NCBI GenBank assembly: GCA_038210415.1
Contig: JBBQWS010000077.1
Span: forward strand, 1 to 12,990
Origin: JBBQWS01 sp038210415
GTDB lineage: Bacteria; Actinomycetota; Actinomycetes; Prado026
Direction: 5' to 3'
Length of the DNA stretch: 12,990 nt
Position 1 is the stretch's first letter, and the number at the start of each line of letters is the position of its first letter. The position numbers and the translations under genes are program-made. Positions 5,340 through 11,933 of the stretch are shown piece by piece. Below the pieces are notes generated by a model that had not been told where the DNA came from, ran no database searches, and saw nothing but the letters and a program-made list of their open reading frames with translations.

Positions 5340-7025
5340 GTGAGCCATCCGCACCCCGAGCTTGGTCCGCCCCCGAAGTTGGCCAAGGGTGGCCTTCGGG
5401 TCGTTCCCCTGGGCGGCCTGGGCGAGATCGGGCGCAACATGACGGTCTTCGAGCACGCCGGACGTCTGCTCATCGTCGATTGCGGCGTGCTGTTCCCCGA
5501 GGAGACCCAGCCCGGCGTCGACGTGATCCTGCCCGACTTCACCTGGATCAGGGACCGGCTGGACACGATCGACGCCGTCGTCCTCACCCACGGCCACGAG
5601 GACCACATCGGGGGCATCCCGTACCTCCTGCGCGAGCGCGCCGACATCCCCGTCGTCGGTTCCAAGCTCACTCTGGCGTTCGTCGAGGCCAAGCTGAAGG
5701 AGCACCGGATCACTCCGGTGACCGTCGTGGTCGCCGAGGGGCAGCGCAAGAAGTTCGGCAGCTTCGACTGCGAGTTCGTCGCGGTCAACCACTCCATCCC
5801 GGACGGCCTCGCGGTGGCGATCCGTACCGACGCCGGGCTGGTGCTGCACACCGGTGACTTCAAGATGGACCAGTTCCCCCTGGACGACCGGATCACCGAC
5901 CTGCGGGCGTTCGCCCGGCTCGGCGAGGAGGGCGTCGATCTGTTCCTCGTCGACTCGACCAACGCAGAGGTCCCCGGTTTCACGACGTCCGAGCGTGACC
6001 TTCTGCCGGCTATCGACGAGGTGTTCCGCACCGCACCCCGCCGGATCATCGTGTCGAGCTTTGCCAGCCACGTGCACCGGATCCAGCAGGTGCTCGACGC
6101 GGCGCACGAGCACGGCCGCAAGGTCGCGTTCGTCGGCCGGTCGATGGTGCGCAACATGGGCATCGCCCGCGACCTCGGCTACCTGAAGATCCCCAAGGGG
6201 CTCGTCGTCGACCTCAAGGTGCTGGAGAAGCTCCCGGACGACAAGATCACCCTGATCTGCACCGGGTCACAGGGCGAGCCCATGGCCGCACTGGCCCGCA
6301 TGGCCAACCGCGACCACGTGATCCGCATCGGCCAGGGCGACACCGTCCTGCTGGCGAGCTCGCTCATCCCCGGCAACGAGAACGCGATCTACCGCGTGAT
6401 CAACGCGCTCACCCGGTGGGGTGCGAACGTCGTCCACAAGGGCAACGCCAAGGTGCACGTCTCGGGCCACGCCAGCGCCGGCGAGCTCGTCTACTGCTAC
6501 AACATCGTGCAGCCGTCCAACGTGATGCCCGTGCACGGCGAGTGGCGGCACCTCACCGCCAACGCGGCTCTCGCGATCCGCACCGGTGTCCCAGCCGACC
6601 GGGTCGTGCTGGCCGAGGACGGTGTAGTGGTCGACCTGATCGACGGTCGCGCGTCCATCACCGGCAAGGTCCCCGCCGGGCTGGTCTACGTCGATGGCAT
6701 GACCGTGGGCGGCGCCACTGAGGCGTCGCTGCAGGACCGGCGCACCCTGGCCGAGGGCGGGTTCATCACCGTCGTCGCCCTCGTCGACGCCGACACCGGC
6801 CTGCTGACCGAGCCCCCGGACTTCCTCGCGCGCGGTTTCGTGCACGACCAGGCGACGTTCGACGCGGCGGTGCCGCTGATCGAGAAGGTCCTGGCCAAAG
6901 CAGCGGCCGAAGGCATCGGTGAGCCGCACCAGCTCGAGCAGCTGATCCTGCGGACGATGAGCCGGTGGGCGCGCGACACCTACCGGCGGACCCCGATCAT
7001 CCTGCCGATCGTCATCGAAGCCTGA
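5340..7025 (+). CDS. rnj: ribonuclease J (metallo-beta-lactamase/beta-CASP RNase)
   Basis: This 561-aa cytoplasmic RNase matures and degrades mRNA and rRNA by 5'-3' exonuclease and endonuclease activity using two zinc ions. The metallo-beta-lactamase motifs are all present: H84-G-H86-E-D88-H89, H151 in VNHSIPDG, and D173 in HTGDFK. The beta-CASP region follows (about 215-370), with a SSFASHVHR helix and ICTGSQGEP. The C-terminal metal-binding histidines are in VHVSGHAS (H373, H377) and MPVHGEW (H399). A C-terminal domain ends near residue 561 in the usual way. Length is normal. The GTG at 5340 fits the family N-terminus (GGLRVVPLGGLGEIGRN from about residue 17); AGG 9 nt upstream is a modest ribosome binding site. 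The usual neighbour dapA is absent; upstream lies the SHOCT gene, downstream a membrane-protein remnant. Confidence 0.96.
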   Translation: MSHPHPELGPPPKLAKGGLRVVPLGGLGEIGRNMTVFEHAGRLLIVDCGVLFPEETQPGVDVILPDFTWIRDRLDTIDAVVLTHGHEDHIGGIPYLLRERADIPVVGSKLTLAFVEAKLKEHRITPVTVVVAEGQRKKFGSFDCEFVAVNHSIPDGLAVAIRTDAGLVLHTGDFKMDQFPLDDRITDLRAFARLGEEGVDLFLVDSTNAEVPGFTTSERDLLPAIDEVFRTAPRRIIVSSFASHVHRIQQVLDAAHEHGRKVAFVGRSMVRNMGIARDLGYLKIPKGLVVDLKVLEKLPDDKITLICTGSQGEPMAALARMANRDHVIRIGQGDTVLLASSLIPGNENAIYRVINALTRWGANVVHKGNAKVHVSGHASAGELVYCYNIVQPSNVMPVHGEWRHLTANAALAIRTGVPADRVVLAEDGVVVDLIDGRASITGKVPAGLVYVDGMTVGGATEASLQDRRTLAEGGFITVVALVDADTGLLTEPPDFLARGFVHDQATFDAAVPLIEKVLAKAAAEGIGEPHQLEQLILRTMSRWARDTYRRTPIILPIVIEA

Positions 7026-8115
7026 CCACAGGCGCTGCCCTTCCTGCAACCGGCCGCGCTCGACCGCAGGAGCCGGCTCACGATCCGCCGGACCAAGTGG
7101 GACCTCGACGGCCTACGGGAGGCAGGTGTGGCGGCGGCGGGGGTCGAACCCCCCGAGCTGCAGCAGTTGAGCCGAATCACCCCGCGCTCCCTCATCGGCG
7201 TCGCGCTGGCCGCGGTGATCGCGTTCAGGGTGGTCACCCTGCTCGACCGCGTGGACTTCGCCGACTTGTGGGAGACGCTGCGTTCGGCGAACCCGGCCTG
7301 GTTCGTCGCCGCCGGAGCGCTCGCGCCGCTGGTTCAGGCGCTGCTCGCGCTCTCGACCATCGGCGCCTCGGTCACCCGCCTTCCGTACCCGCCGGTCGCG
7401 ATCCTGCAGTACGCCATCCAGTTCATCAGCGTCGCGCTGCCGGCCGCCGCCGCGCGGCTGACGCTCGAGGTGCGCTTCTTCCCGCGCCTCGGGATCGCGG
7501 CGGCCATAGCGCTCTCGATCTGGGCGATCGACAGCGCAGCCGGGTTCGTCGTCGAGCTGCTGCTGATCGGCCTGATCCTGGTCACCGGGCGGGCGTCGTG
7601 GGGCCAGGGCTACGGCCTGCTCGGCGACGCCAACCTCTGCGGCGCAGGAACCCTGCGCCTGCTCCTCTTCGTCGTGCTGCTCGTGGTCGCGCTCGTCACG
7701 GTTACCTTCGCCGTGCCGGCACTACGCCGGCGACTGCGCGAGACGACTCCGCGGGTGCTGCAGACACTGCGCGACCAGGTCGGGCTGGCCCGGTCGGCGA
7801 TCGCGGTGCTGCGTCAGCCCCGCAAGATCGGGCTGATGATCAGCGGGAACATCGGGCCTGCACGCGTTCGGCGGTCACGCGACCCTCGCCGAGCTGGTGC
7901 TGGTGAACACCGTCGTCAGCCTGTTGGCCGGGCTGATGCCGGTGCCCGGTGGGGTCGGAGTCGCCGAGGCCGGCTACACCCTCGGCCTGCAGGCGATGGG
8001 AGTGCCCAGCGACATCGCGATCTCCACGGCGGTGGCCTTCCGGTTTGTCACGTTCTACGTCCCGCCGCTGTGGGGCTCGCTCGCGATGCGCTGGTTGCGC
8101 CGGAACGAGTACGTG
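7026..8115 (+). pseudogene. truncated and frameshifted lysylphosphatidylglycerol synthase-like membrane protein
   Basis: Homology begins right after the RNase J stop codon, in a frame with no start codon, as LPFLQPAALDRRSRLTIRRT followed by VEPPELQQLSRIT. In actinobacteria this is the linker before the C-terminal lysylphosphatidylglycerol synthase/UPF0104 membrane domain of proteins of about 800 aa that also carry a kinase-like N-terminal half. That half is missing. Helices continue to KIGLMISGN at about 7850. About a dozen residues are then lost and the frame changes to GLHAFGGHATLAELVLVNTV and the conserved LMPVPGGVGVAEAG, ending WLRRNEYV near 8115 with no stop in that frame. A GTG at 7128 could open a 344-codon frame ending at 8162, but its last 100 residues are out-of-frame Arg-rich translation. 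The gene is judged dead. Confidence 0.8.
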
Positions 8116-8158
8116 TCGTCGGCCACCATCCAGGCAAGGGTCGCGCTCTTGGGCGAAG

Positions 8159-8177
8159 TTAGGTTAGCCTTTCCTCA
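8159..8177. promoter_or_regulatory. DtxR/IdeR-type iron box upstream of the ZIP transporter
   Basis: TTAGGTTAGCCTTTCCTCA matches 16 of 19 positions of the DtxR/IdeR consensus (TTAGGTTAGSCTAACCTAA), with a perfect left half and three deviations in the right half. It lies 36 bp upstream of the ZIP start codon and includes TAGCCT (8165-8170), which fits an actinobacterial -10. A metal-loaded DtxR-family repressor bound here would block transcription of the transporter when iron (or manganese) is plentiful. The motif match is seen; its use is inferred. Confidence 0.65.
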
Positions 8178-8212
8178 TACCGCCGCGGGCGGACCCGATC
8201 AACGGAGGCCGC

Positions 8213-9070
8213 GTGACCAGCACGCAGATCACCATCTTGGGCGCCATCGCCGGCACCACCATCTTGATCGGCCTGCCGATCGGCCGGATGCGCGGTGCCT
8301 CCATCAAGCTGCGGGCGTTCCTCAACGCGACCGCGCTCGGTGTCCTGGTCTTCCTGCTCTGGGACGTGCTCAGCCACGCGATCGAGCCGGTCGAAGCTTC
8401 CCTGACCGCGGCCAGCATCAGCCGCACCGGCTCATGGGGCGAGTTCGCCCGGCTGGCAACCGTGCTCACCGCCGCCTTCGGGATCGGCCTGCTGTCGCTC
8501 GCGTACTACGAGCGCTGGATGGGGACCCGGGTTCGCTCGGCCCGTCAGTCGCTCGGCCCCGGGGCCATGGCCACCCAGGAGCGTCCCCTCTCCCCCGCCT
8601 CGCTGACTGGGACGCCGGCGAGGCGGCTGGCCTTGCTCATCGCGGTCGGCATCGGGCTGCACAACTTCTCCGAAGGCCTGGCCATCGGTCAGTCCGCGGC
8701 GAAGGGCGAGATCAGCCTGGCCATCCTGCTCGTCGTCGGCTTCGGGCTGCACAACGCCACAGAGGGCTTCGGCATCACAGCCCCTCTCGTCGGCGACTCC
8801 GAGCGCCCGTCGTGGCGGCTGCTGCTCCTCCTCGGCCTGATCGGCGGCGGCCCAACGTTCGTGGGCACGATGATCGGCCAGAGCGTGGTGAACGAAACGC
8901 TGTACGTCGCCTTCCTGGCGATGGCAGCGGGCTCGATCCTGTACGTCATCGTCCAGCTCGTCGGTGTCGCGCTGAAGATGGGCGAGAAGTCGCTTCTCTA
9001 CTACGGACTGATGCTCGGACTGTTTGCCGGGCTGGCCACCGATTTCGTCGTCGTCGCCGCGGGCGCCTGA
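8213..9070 (+). CDS. ZIP-family divalent metal transporter
   Basis: This 285-aa inner-membrane protein has about eight hydrophobic helices and the two metal-site signatures of the ZIP family: H150-N-F-S-E154-G (fourth helix) and H180-N-A-T-E184-G (fifth helix). A variable hydrophilic loop lies at about residues 100-137. ZIP proteins bring Zn2+, Fe2+, Mn2+ or related ions into the cytoplasm without ATP hydrolysis. The specific metal is not readable from the motifs, but the upstream DtxR-like box favours iron or manganese. GTG 8213 is chosen for its GGAGG 4 nt upstream and because the first helix (ITILGAIAGTTILIG) follows at once. It ends 13 bp from the stop of the convergent L,D-transpeptidase gene. 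Confidence 0.92.
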   Translation: MTSTQITILGAIAGTTILIGLPIGRMRGASIKLRAFLNATALGVLVFLLWDVLSHAIEPVEASLTAASISRTGSWGEFARLATVLTAAFGIGLLSLAYYERWMGTRVRSARQSLGPGAMATQERPLSPASLTGTPARRLALLIAVGIGLHNFSEGLAIGQSAAKGEISLAILLVVGFGLHNATEGFGITAPLVGDSERPSWRLLLLLGLIGGGPTFVGTMIGQSVVNETLYVAFLAMAAGSILYVIVQLVGVALKMGEKSLLYYGLMLGLFAGLATDFVVVAAGA

Positions 9071-9083
9071 GCGATCACGAGCG

Positions 9084-9932
9084 CTAGGCCGTTCGGTAGA
9101 TCACGACCCGGGTGCCTACCTGCACCTCCTCGAACAACCGCTGCACCGCAGCCAGGTCACGCACGTTCACGCACCCGTGCGAGTGCCCGTTGTAGCCGAC
9201 AGCGGCGAAGTACCTCGAGTAGTGCACCGCCTGACCGCCGGAGAAGAACATCGCGTAAGGCATCGGCGTGTGGAACAGGTTCGATACGTGGTAGCGGCTC
9301 TTGTAGAAGACACTGAACAGACCTTCGCGGGTCGGCAGCTCGGCTGAGCCGAACCGGACGTCCACGAGCATGAGCAGCTTGCCGCCCACCAGATAGCGCA
9401 GCACCTCCTGGCTCTTGTCGATGCAGAGCACCGCACCGGTGACGGCGCAGCGCGGGTCGAGATCCGCACCGCGTCTGGTCACGGCGGCGAGCCGCCGGTA
9501 GGTCCGCAGGTCGACCCGGCCGGTGCGCTGGTAGCTCTGCTTCGTCTGGAAGCGGCGAACCGCGAGCACCGTCGCAGGGTCGTATTGGCCGGTCACCTTG
9601 ACTGGGAGACCGGTGAAGGCGAGCCGCCGCTGGACGTCCGAGACGAGCGCACCGGTGGCGCCGGCCCCGAAGGTGTGCACGAACTTGGGCACCGGGAGCG
9701 GCTTCGGCACAGGCTTCGGCGACGCGGGAGAGGGGGTCGCCGCGGCTGTCGGCGTCGCGTGCGCGGACGGTCCGGCGGCCAAAGGTGCGACGTCGGCGGA
9801 GACCCGGGTGGGCGACCGGCCGAAGATCAGATGCACCCCGAGCAGTACGCCGAACACCGACACGGCAGCGATCGGAAGGACGACGGCGAACCGAGGCCCC
9901 CGACGTACCTTCTGCTTCGCATGTCGGCCCAC
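9084..9932 (-). CDS. L,D-transpeptidase (YkuD domain) with peptidoglycan-binding domain
   Basis: This 282-aa envelope protein forms 3-3 crosslinks or related bonds in peptidoglycan. Domains in order, numbered from the chosen start: a basic cytoplasmic tip (VGRHAKQKVRRGP), one transmembrane segment at about 15-37, a Pro/Ala/Thr-rich linker (about 45-85), a peptidoglycan-binding_1 domain (about 93-152, with VSDVQRRLAFTGL and AVRRFQT), and a YkuD catalytic domain (about 168-282). The active-site motif H250-S-H252-G-C254-V-N is complete, with the upstream histidine in QAVHYSRYF. GTG 9932 was preferred because actinobacterial envelope proteins often begin MGRHAK. A TTG at 9968 would add 12 residues; neither start has a clear ribosome binding site. 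The N-terminus could be read as signal anchor or signal peptide. Confidence 0.9.
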   Translation of the reverse strand: MGRHAKQKVRRGPRFAVVLPIAAVSVFGVLLGVHLIFGRSPTRVSADVAPLAAGPSAHATPTAAATPSPASPKPVPKPLPVPKFVHTFGAGATGALVSDVQRRLAFTGLPVKVTGQYDPATVLAVRRFQTKQSYQRTGRVDLRTYRRLAAVTRRGADLDPRCAVTGAVLCIDKSQEVLRYLVGGKLLMLVDVRFGSAELPTREGLFSVFYKSRYHVSNLFHTPMPYAMFFSGGQAVHYSRYFAAVGYNGHSHGCVNVRDLAAVQRLFEEVQVGTRVVIYRTA

Positions 9933-10006
9933 ACCGAAGAGTGTCCGGGAGCAGTCAGCCAGAACCAAGCACCGACGACCAAGTTGTGATCATGTGAAGA
10001 AGCGAT

Positions 10007-10036
10007 TTCACCCGCACCCGGACAGGCTGGTAACCT
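10007..10036 (+). promoter_or_regulatory. putative promoter of tRNA-Lys
   Basis: TTCACC (10007-10012) and TAACCT (10031-10036) resemble -35 and -10 elements with an 18-nt spacer. The -10 lies 9 nt before the mature tRNA 5' end, so transcription would begin at or just before the tRNA. The -35 matches TTGACA at 4 of 6 bases. The sites lie on the chromosomal side of the presumed insertion. Confidence 0.4.
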
Positions 10037-10045
10037 CACTCCCGC

Positions 10046-10118
10046 GCGCCGCTAGCTCAATTGGCAGAGCAGCGGACTCTTAATCCGCGGGTTCGGGGTT
10101 CAAGTCCCTGGCGGCGCA
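10046..10118 (+). tRNA. tRNA-Lys (anticodon CTT), integration site of the element
   Basis: A complete cloverleaf is present: acceptor stem GCGCCGC/GCGGCGC with discriminator A10118, D-arm GCTCAATTGGCAGAGC, anticodon arm GCGGA-CTCTTAA-TCCGC giving CTT (reads AAG), and T-arm GGGTTCAAGTCC. CCA is not encoded (the next bases are CCG). A strong terminator hairpin stands 33 nt downstream. An integrase gene ends inside the tRNA on the other strand, so the 3' half of this gene is the probable attachment core, with the gene kept whole by the element's end. Confidence 0.96.
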
Positions 10119-11391
10119 CCGTCTGACCTGCGGTTATGTCCTGGTCATCGCCCAGCCCGGCCGTTTCAACGGCCGGGCTGGGTTCTTTCTGGGTTCGACG
10201 GTCACGAGGGACAAGTTCTGCCGCGGCGGTGGCTGCTTGGAGTCCCACTCCTTCGAGGAGGTGGGAGTAGGTGTCCGAGGTGATGGCGATCGAGCTGTGG
10301 CCGAGGCGTTTGCTGACCACGGCCATGGGGACTCCGGCGGCGAGCATGAGGCTTGCTTGACCGTGGCGGAGGTCGTGGAGGCGAACTGGTCGCAGCCCTG
10401 CGGCGTCGGAGAGTTCGCGGAAGCGTTTGGTCACGGTTTCGGGGTGCAGGGTGGTGCCGTCGGCTTTGGTGAAGACGTGACCACTGTCGATCCACGCTTC
10501 GGCCCACAAGGTGCGTTGTTGCTCCTGGCGTAGTCGATGACTGAGCAGTGCTCCGATAGTTGTCTGATCGAGGTCGACGACGCGGTCCTGGCCGCTGGCG
10601 GTCTTGACCGGGCCGACGAACGTGGCGTGGCCGAGCTGGACGATCTGCTGCCGGACCGTCAGCCGGGAACGCTCGATATCGATGTCCTGCCACCGCAGCC
10701 CGAGCAGTTCGCCTCTGCGCAGCCCGGTGAACGCCGCCACTTCGTACAGGGCGCCGAGCGGGTCTGTAGAGGCGTAGTCGAGGAACTGACCGAGCTCGGC
10801 GGCCTCCCACGGACGGACGGTCGGTCGGGCTGCCTTGGGTAGGTCGACGTCGACGGCGGGGTTGTAGGGGATGTACCGCTGCCTCTTGGCGCTGGCGAAC
10901 GCGGACCTCATCGTGGCGTGGACCCGGCGCACGGTGGCAGGTCCGGGTGTTTTGCCTTGCTCCTTGGGCCGGGCCGCGAAAGTCAAGACGTCCTCGACGT
11001 GCGGGGGTCGAACGTCGCGCAGCCGTAGCGTCCCGATGACCGGTGCGATGTAGGTGTCGATGTGCTGCCGGTACCCGCGGGCCGTGGTCGGCCGTAGCCC
11101 GTTGGTGATCTTCTTGGCGAGCCACTGGTTCAAGTACTCGGTAACGCTCTGGGTGCGGTCGTCGGTGACCTGTCCGGTGTTCCGGGCCTCAGCGAACGCG
11201 GTCAACGCCAGTTGCGCGTCAGCCTGGGTGGCGTATCCGCCTCGGCGAACCTGGCGACGTTTCCCGTCGGGGGTGCGGGACTCCGCGGCGAAGAACCAGC
11301 TGCCGTGCTTACGTTTGCACGCCAACGGCCGGCCGTTCACCCCGGCCACCGGCGGGCACGAGCATCGCTTGAACGTGAACCCCCCGGTCAT
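10057..11391 (-). CDS. int: tyrosine-family site-specific integrase
   Basis: This 444-aa phage-type recombinase would insert and, with Xis, excise the element at tRNA-Lys. The domains are an N-terminal Arg/Lys-rich arm-binding region (about 25-75, KHGSWFFAAESRTPDGKRR), a SAM-like core-binding domain (80-180), and a catalytic domain from about 190. Catalytic residues are R225 (TGLRRGELLGLRW), K263 (VKTASGQ), H339 and R342 (HDLRHGQ), H365 (RLGHSS) and nucleophile Y375 (SDTYSHLLE). GAGGAGG lies about 7 nt before ATG 11391. The conserved fold ends near residue 395. The last 45 or so residues run through a transcription-terminator hairpin (from residue 404) and tRNA-Lys (from residue 425), giving the tail RQGLEPRTRGLRVRCSAN. 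Its start codon overlaps the stop of a possible small ORF in an ATGA arrangement. Confidence 0.95.
   Translation of the reverse strand: MTGGFTFKRCSCPPVAGVNGRPLACKRKHGSWFFAAESRTPDGKRRQVRRGGYATQADAQLALTAFAEARNTGQVTDDRTQSVTEYLNQWLAKKITNGLRPTTARGYRQHIDTYIAPVIGTLRLRDVRPPHVEDVLTFAARPKEQGKTPGPATVRRVHATMRSAFASAKRQRYIPYNPAVDVDLPKAARPTVRPWEAAELGQFLDYASTDPLGALYEVAAFTGLRRGELLGLRWQDIDIERSRLTVRQQIVQLGHATFVGPVKTASGQDRVVDLDQTTIGALLSHRLRQEQQRTLWAEAWIDSGHVFTKADGTTLHPETVTKRFRELSDAAGLRPVRLHDLRHGQASLMLAAGVPMAVVSKRLGHSSIAITSDTYSHLLEGVGLQAATAAAELVPRDRRTQKEPSPAVETAGLGDDQDITAGQTVRRQGLEPRTRGLRVRCSAN
10151..10182 (+). terminator. rho-independent-like terminator of tRNA-Lys, inside the integrase frame
   Basis: A perfect 15-bp inverted repeat (CCCAGCCCGGCCGTT at 10151-10165, AACGGCCGGGCTGGG at 10168-10182) is followed on the plus strand by TTCTTTCT. 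Orientation and distance fit termination of tRNA-Lys transcription. On the minus strand no T-run follows, yet integrase mRNA must cross the hairpin to reach its stop codon. Confidence 0.8.
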
Positions 11392-11567
11392 CGTGCACCT
11401 CCTCGATCAATCGACGACGGGGATCCGCTGCGCGGAAACGCCTCTGACCGTCCCCGCGCCGCGCCAGCACTCATCCGGTGGCCACGGGCGCGCCCAGCGA
11501 CCCGCCACGATTCTCCACCCGACCGGCGTAGGTGTCGCCCGCCGAGGTCGGCGTTGTTGACAGCCAT
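11388..11567 (-). CDS. possible 59-aa small protein between xis and int
   Basis: An open frame fills the gap between the excisionase and integrase genes. It starts at ATG 11567 (MAVNNADLGGRHLRR), with GGGGAG about 9 nt upstream, inside the end of xis. It stops at TGA 11390-11388, which overlaps the integrase ATG as ATGA. A TTG at 11576 would even overlap the xis stop. The product is basic, with many Arg, Gly and Ser, and no domain, membrane segment or known motif is recognised. The tight overlap suggests a coupled reading frame that hands ribosomes to int, but GC-rich DNA produces chance frames of this size and composition easily. No function can be proposed beyond that. Confidence 0.4.
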   Translation of the reverse strand: MAVNNADLGGRHLRRSGGESWRVAGRARGHRMSAGAARGRSEAFPRSGSPSSIDRGGAR

Positions 11568-11572
11568 GCTCG

Positions 11573-11797
11573 TCAACTCCCCTCTGCCCGCGACCGGTCA
11601 GCTGGCGGGGTGTCGCCCAAGAGCCTGAGCAGTGGAGCCGTGGGGATCTTGATGAGCTTGCCGACCCGGAGGACGGTGGTGGGCCAGGCACCGGTACGGA
11701 CCAGTTCGTAGGCCAGGGACCGCCCGACACCTAGGACTCGGCCGGCGGTCGGGACGTCGAGGACCGGCGGTAGTGAAAGTAGTTCGTCGTGAGTCAT
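11573..11797 (-). CDS. xis: excisionase-type helix-turn-helix protein
   Basis: This 74-aa MerR-like/HTH_17 DNA-binding protein has the usual plan of actinobacterial excisionases: LDVPTAGRVLGVGRSLAYEL (residues 13-32) forms the helix-turn-helix, GAWPTTVLRVGKLIKIPTAP (36-54) the wing, and a short basic tail follows. It would direct the integrase toward excision by bending DNA at the element end and may also act as a local repressor. AGGAGG lies 7 nt before ATG 11797, a strong ribosome binding site. It precedes the integrase on the same strand with only the possible small ORF between them, a typical xis-int operon. The element's relaxase gene lies upstream across a 136-bp gap. Confidence 0.88.
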   Translation of the reverse strand: MTHDELLSLPPVLDVPTAGRVLGVGRSLAYELVRTGAWPTTVLRVGKLIKIPTAPLLRLLGDTPPADRSRAEGS

Positions 11798-11853
11798 GGT
11801 GTGCCTCCTGGGACGTGCTGTCCCGTCGCGGTTGCGATCGGGTCCTACTTAGA

Positions 11854-11868
11854 GGTGTGCGAAACACC
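11854..11868. promoter_or_regulatory. short palindrome in the leader of xis, possible operator
   Basis: GGTGT (11854-11858) and ACACC (11864-11868) form a perfect 5-bp dyad around GCGAA, about 60 bp upstream of the xis start and inside the only sizeable gap of this gene block. It could be a regulator site or a small hairpin at the end of the relaxase transcript. Nothing else clear was seen in 11798-11933, and no convincing promoter was found. Confidence 0.25.
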
Positions 11869-11933
11869 CGGGGAAGACGCCAGGCATCCCCATAACGGTT
11901 TGGTCACACCCTCCAGCCCAGACGGATCCACGC

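Noticed and set aside
4308..6113. 601-codon open frame on the minus strand
   Set aside because: It lies opposite the DUF6325, SHOCT and RNase J genes, all with clear families. Its product is low-complexity Arg/Gly/Leu sequence with no motif; it is a GC-driven shadow frame.
7897..9087. 396-codon plus-strand frame spanning the membrane-protein remnant and the ZIP gene
   Set aside because: Only the first 73 or so codons carry lysylphosphatidylglycerol synthase-like sequence. The rest is out-of-frame translation of the ZIP gene, and the length results from a missing stop.
9933..9968. TTG 9968 as start of the L,D-transpeptidase
   Set aside because: TTG is a rare start and the extra 12 residues are not typical, whereas the next GTG gives the common MGRHAK-like beginning. 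It remains possible because neither start has a good ribosome binding site.
10151..10182. Reading the hairpin as the integrase terminator
   Set aside because: The T-rich run lies on the plus-strand side only, and the integrase frame continues about 125 nt past it. It fits tRNA-Lys transcription instead.
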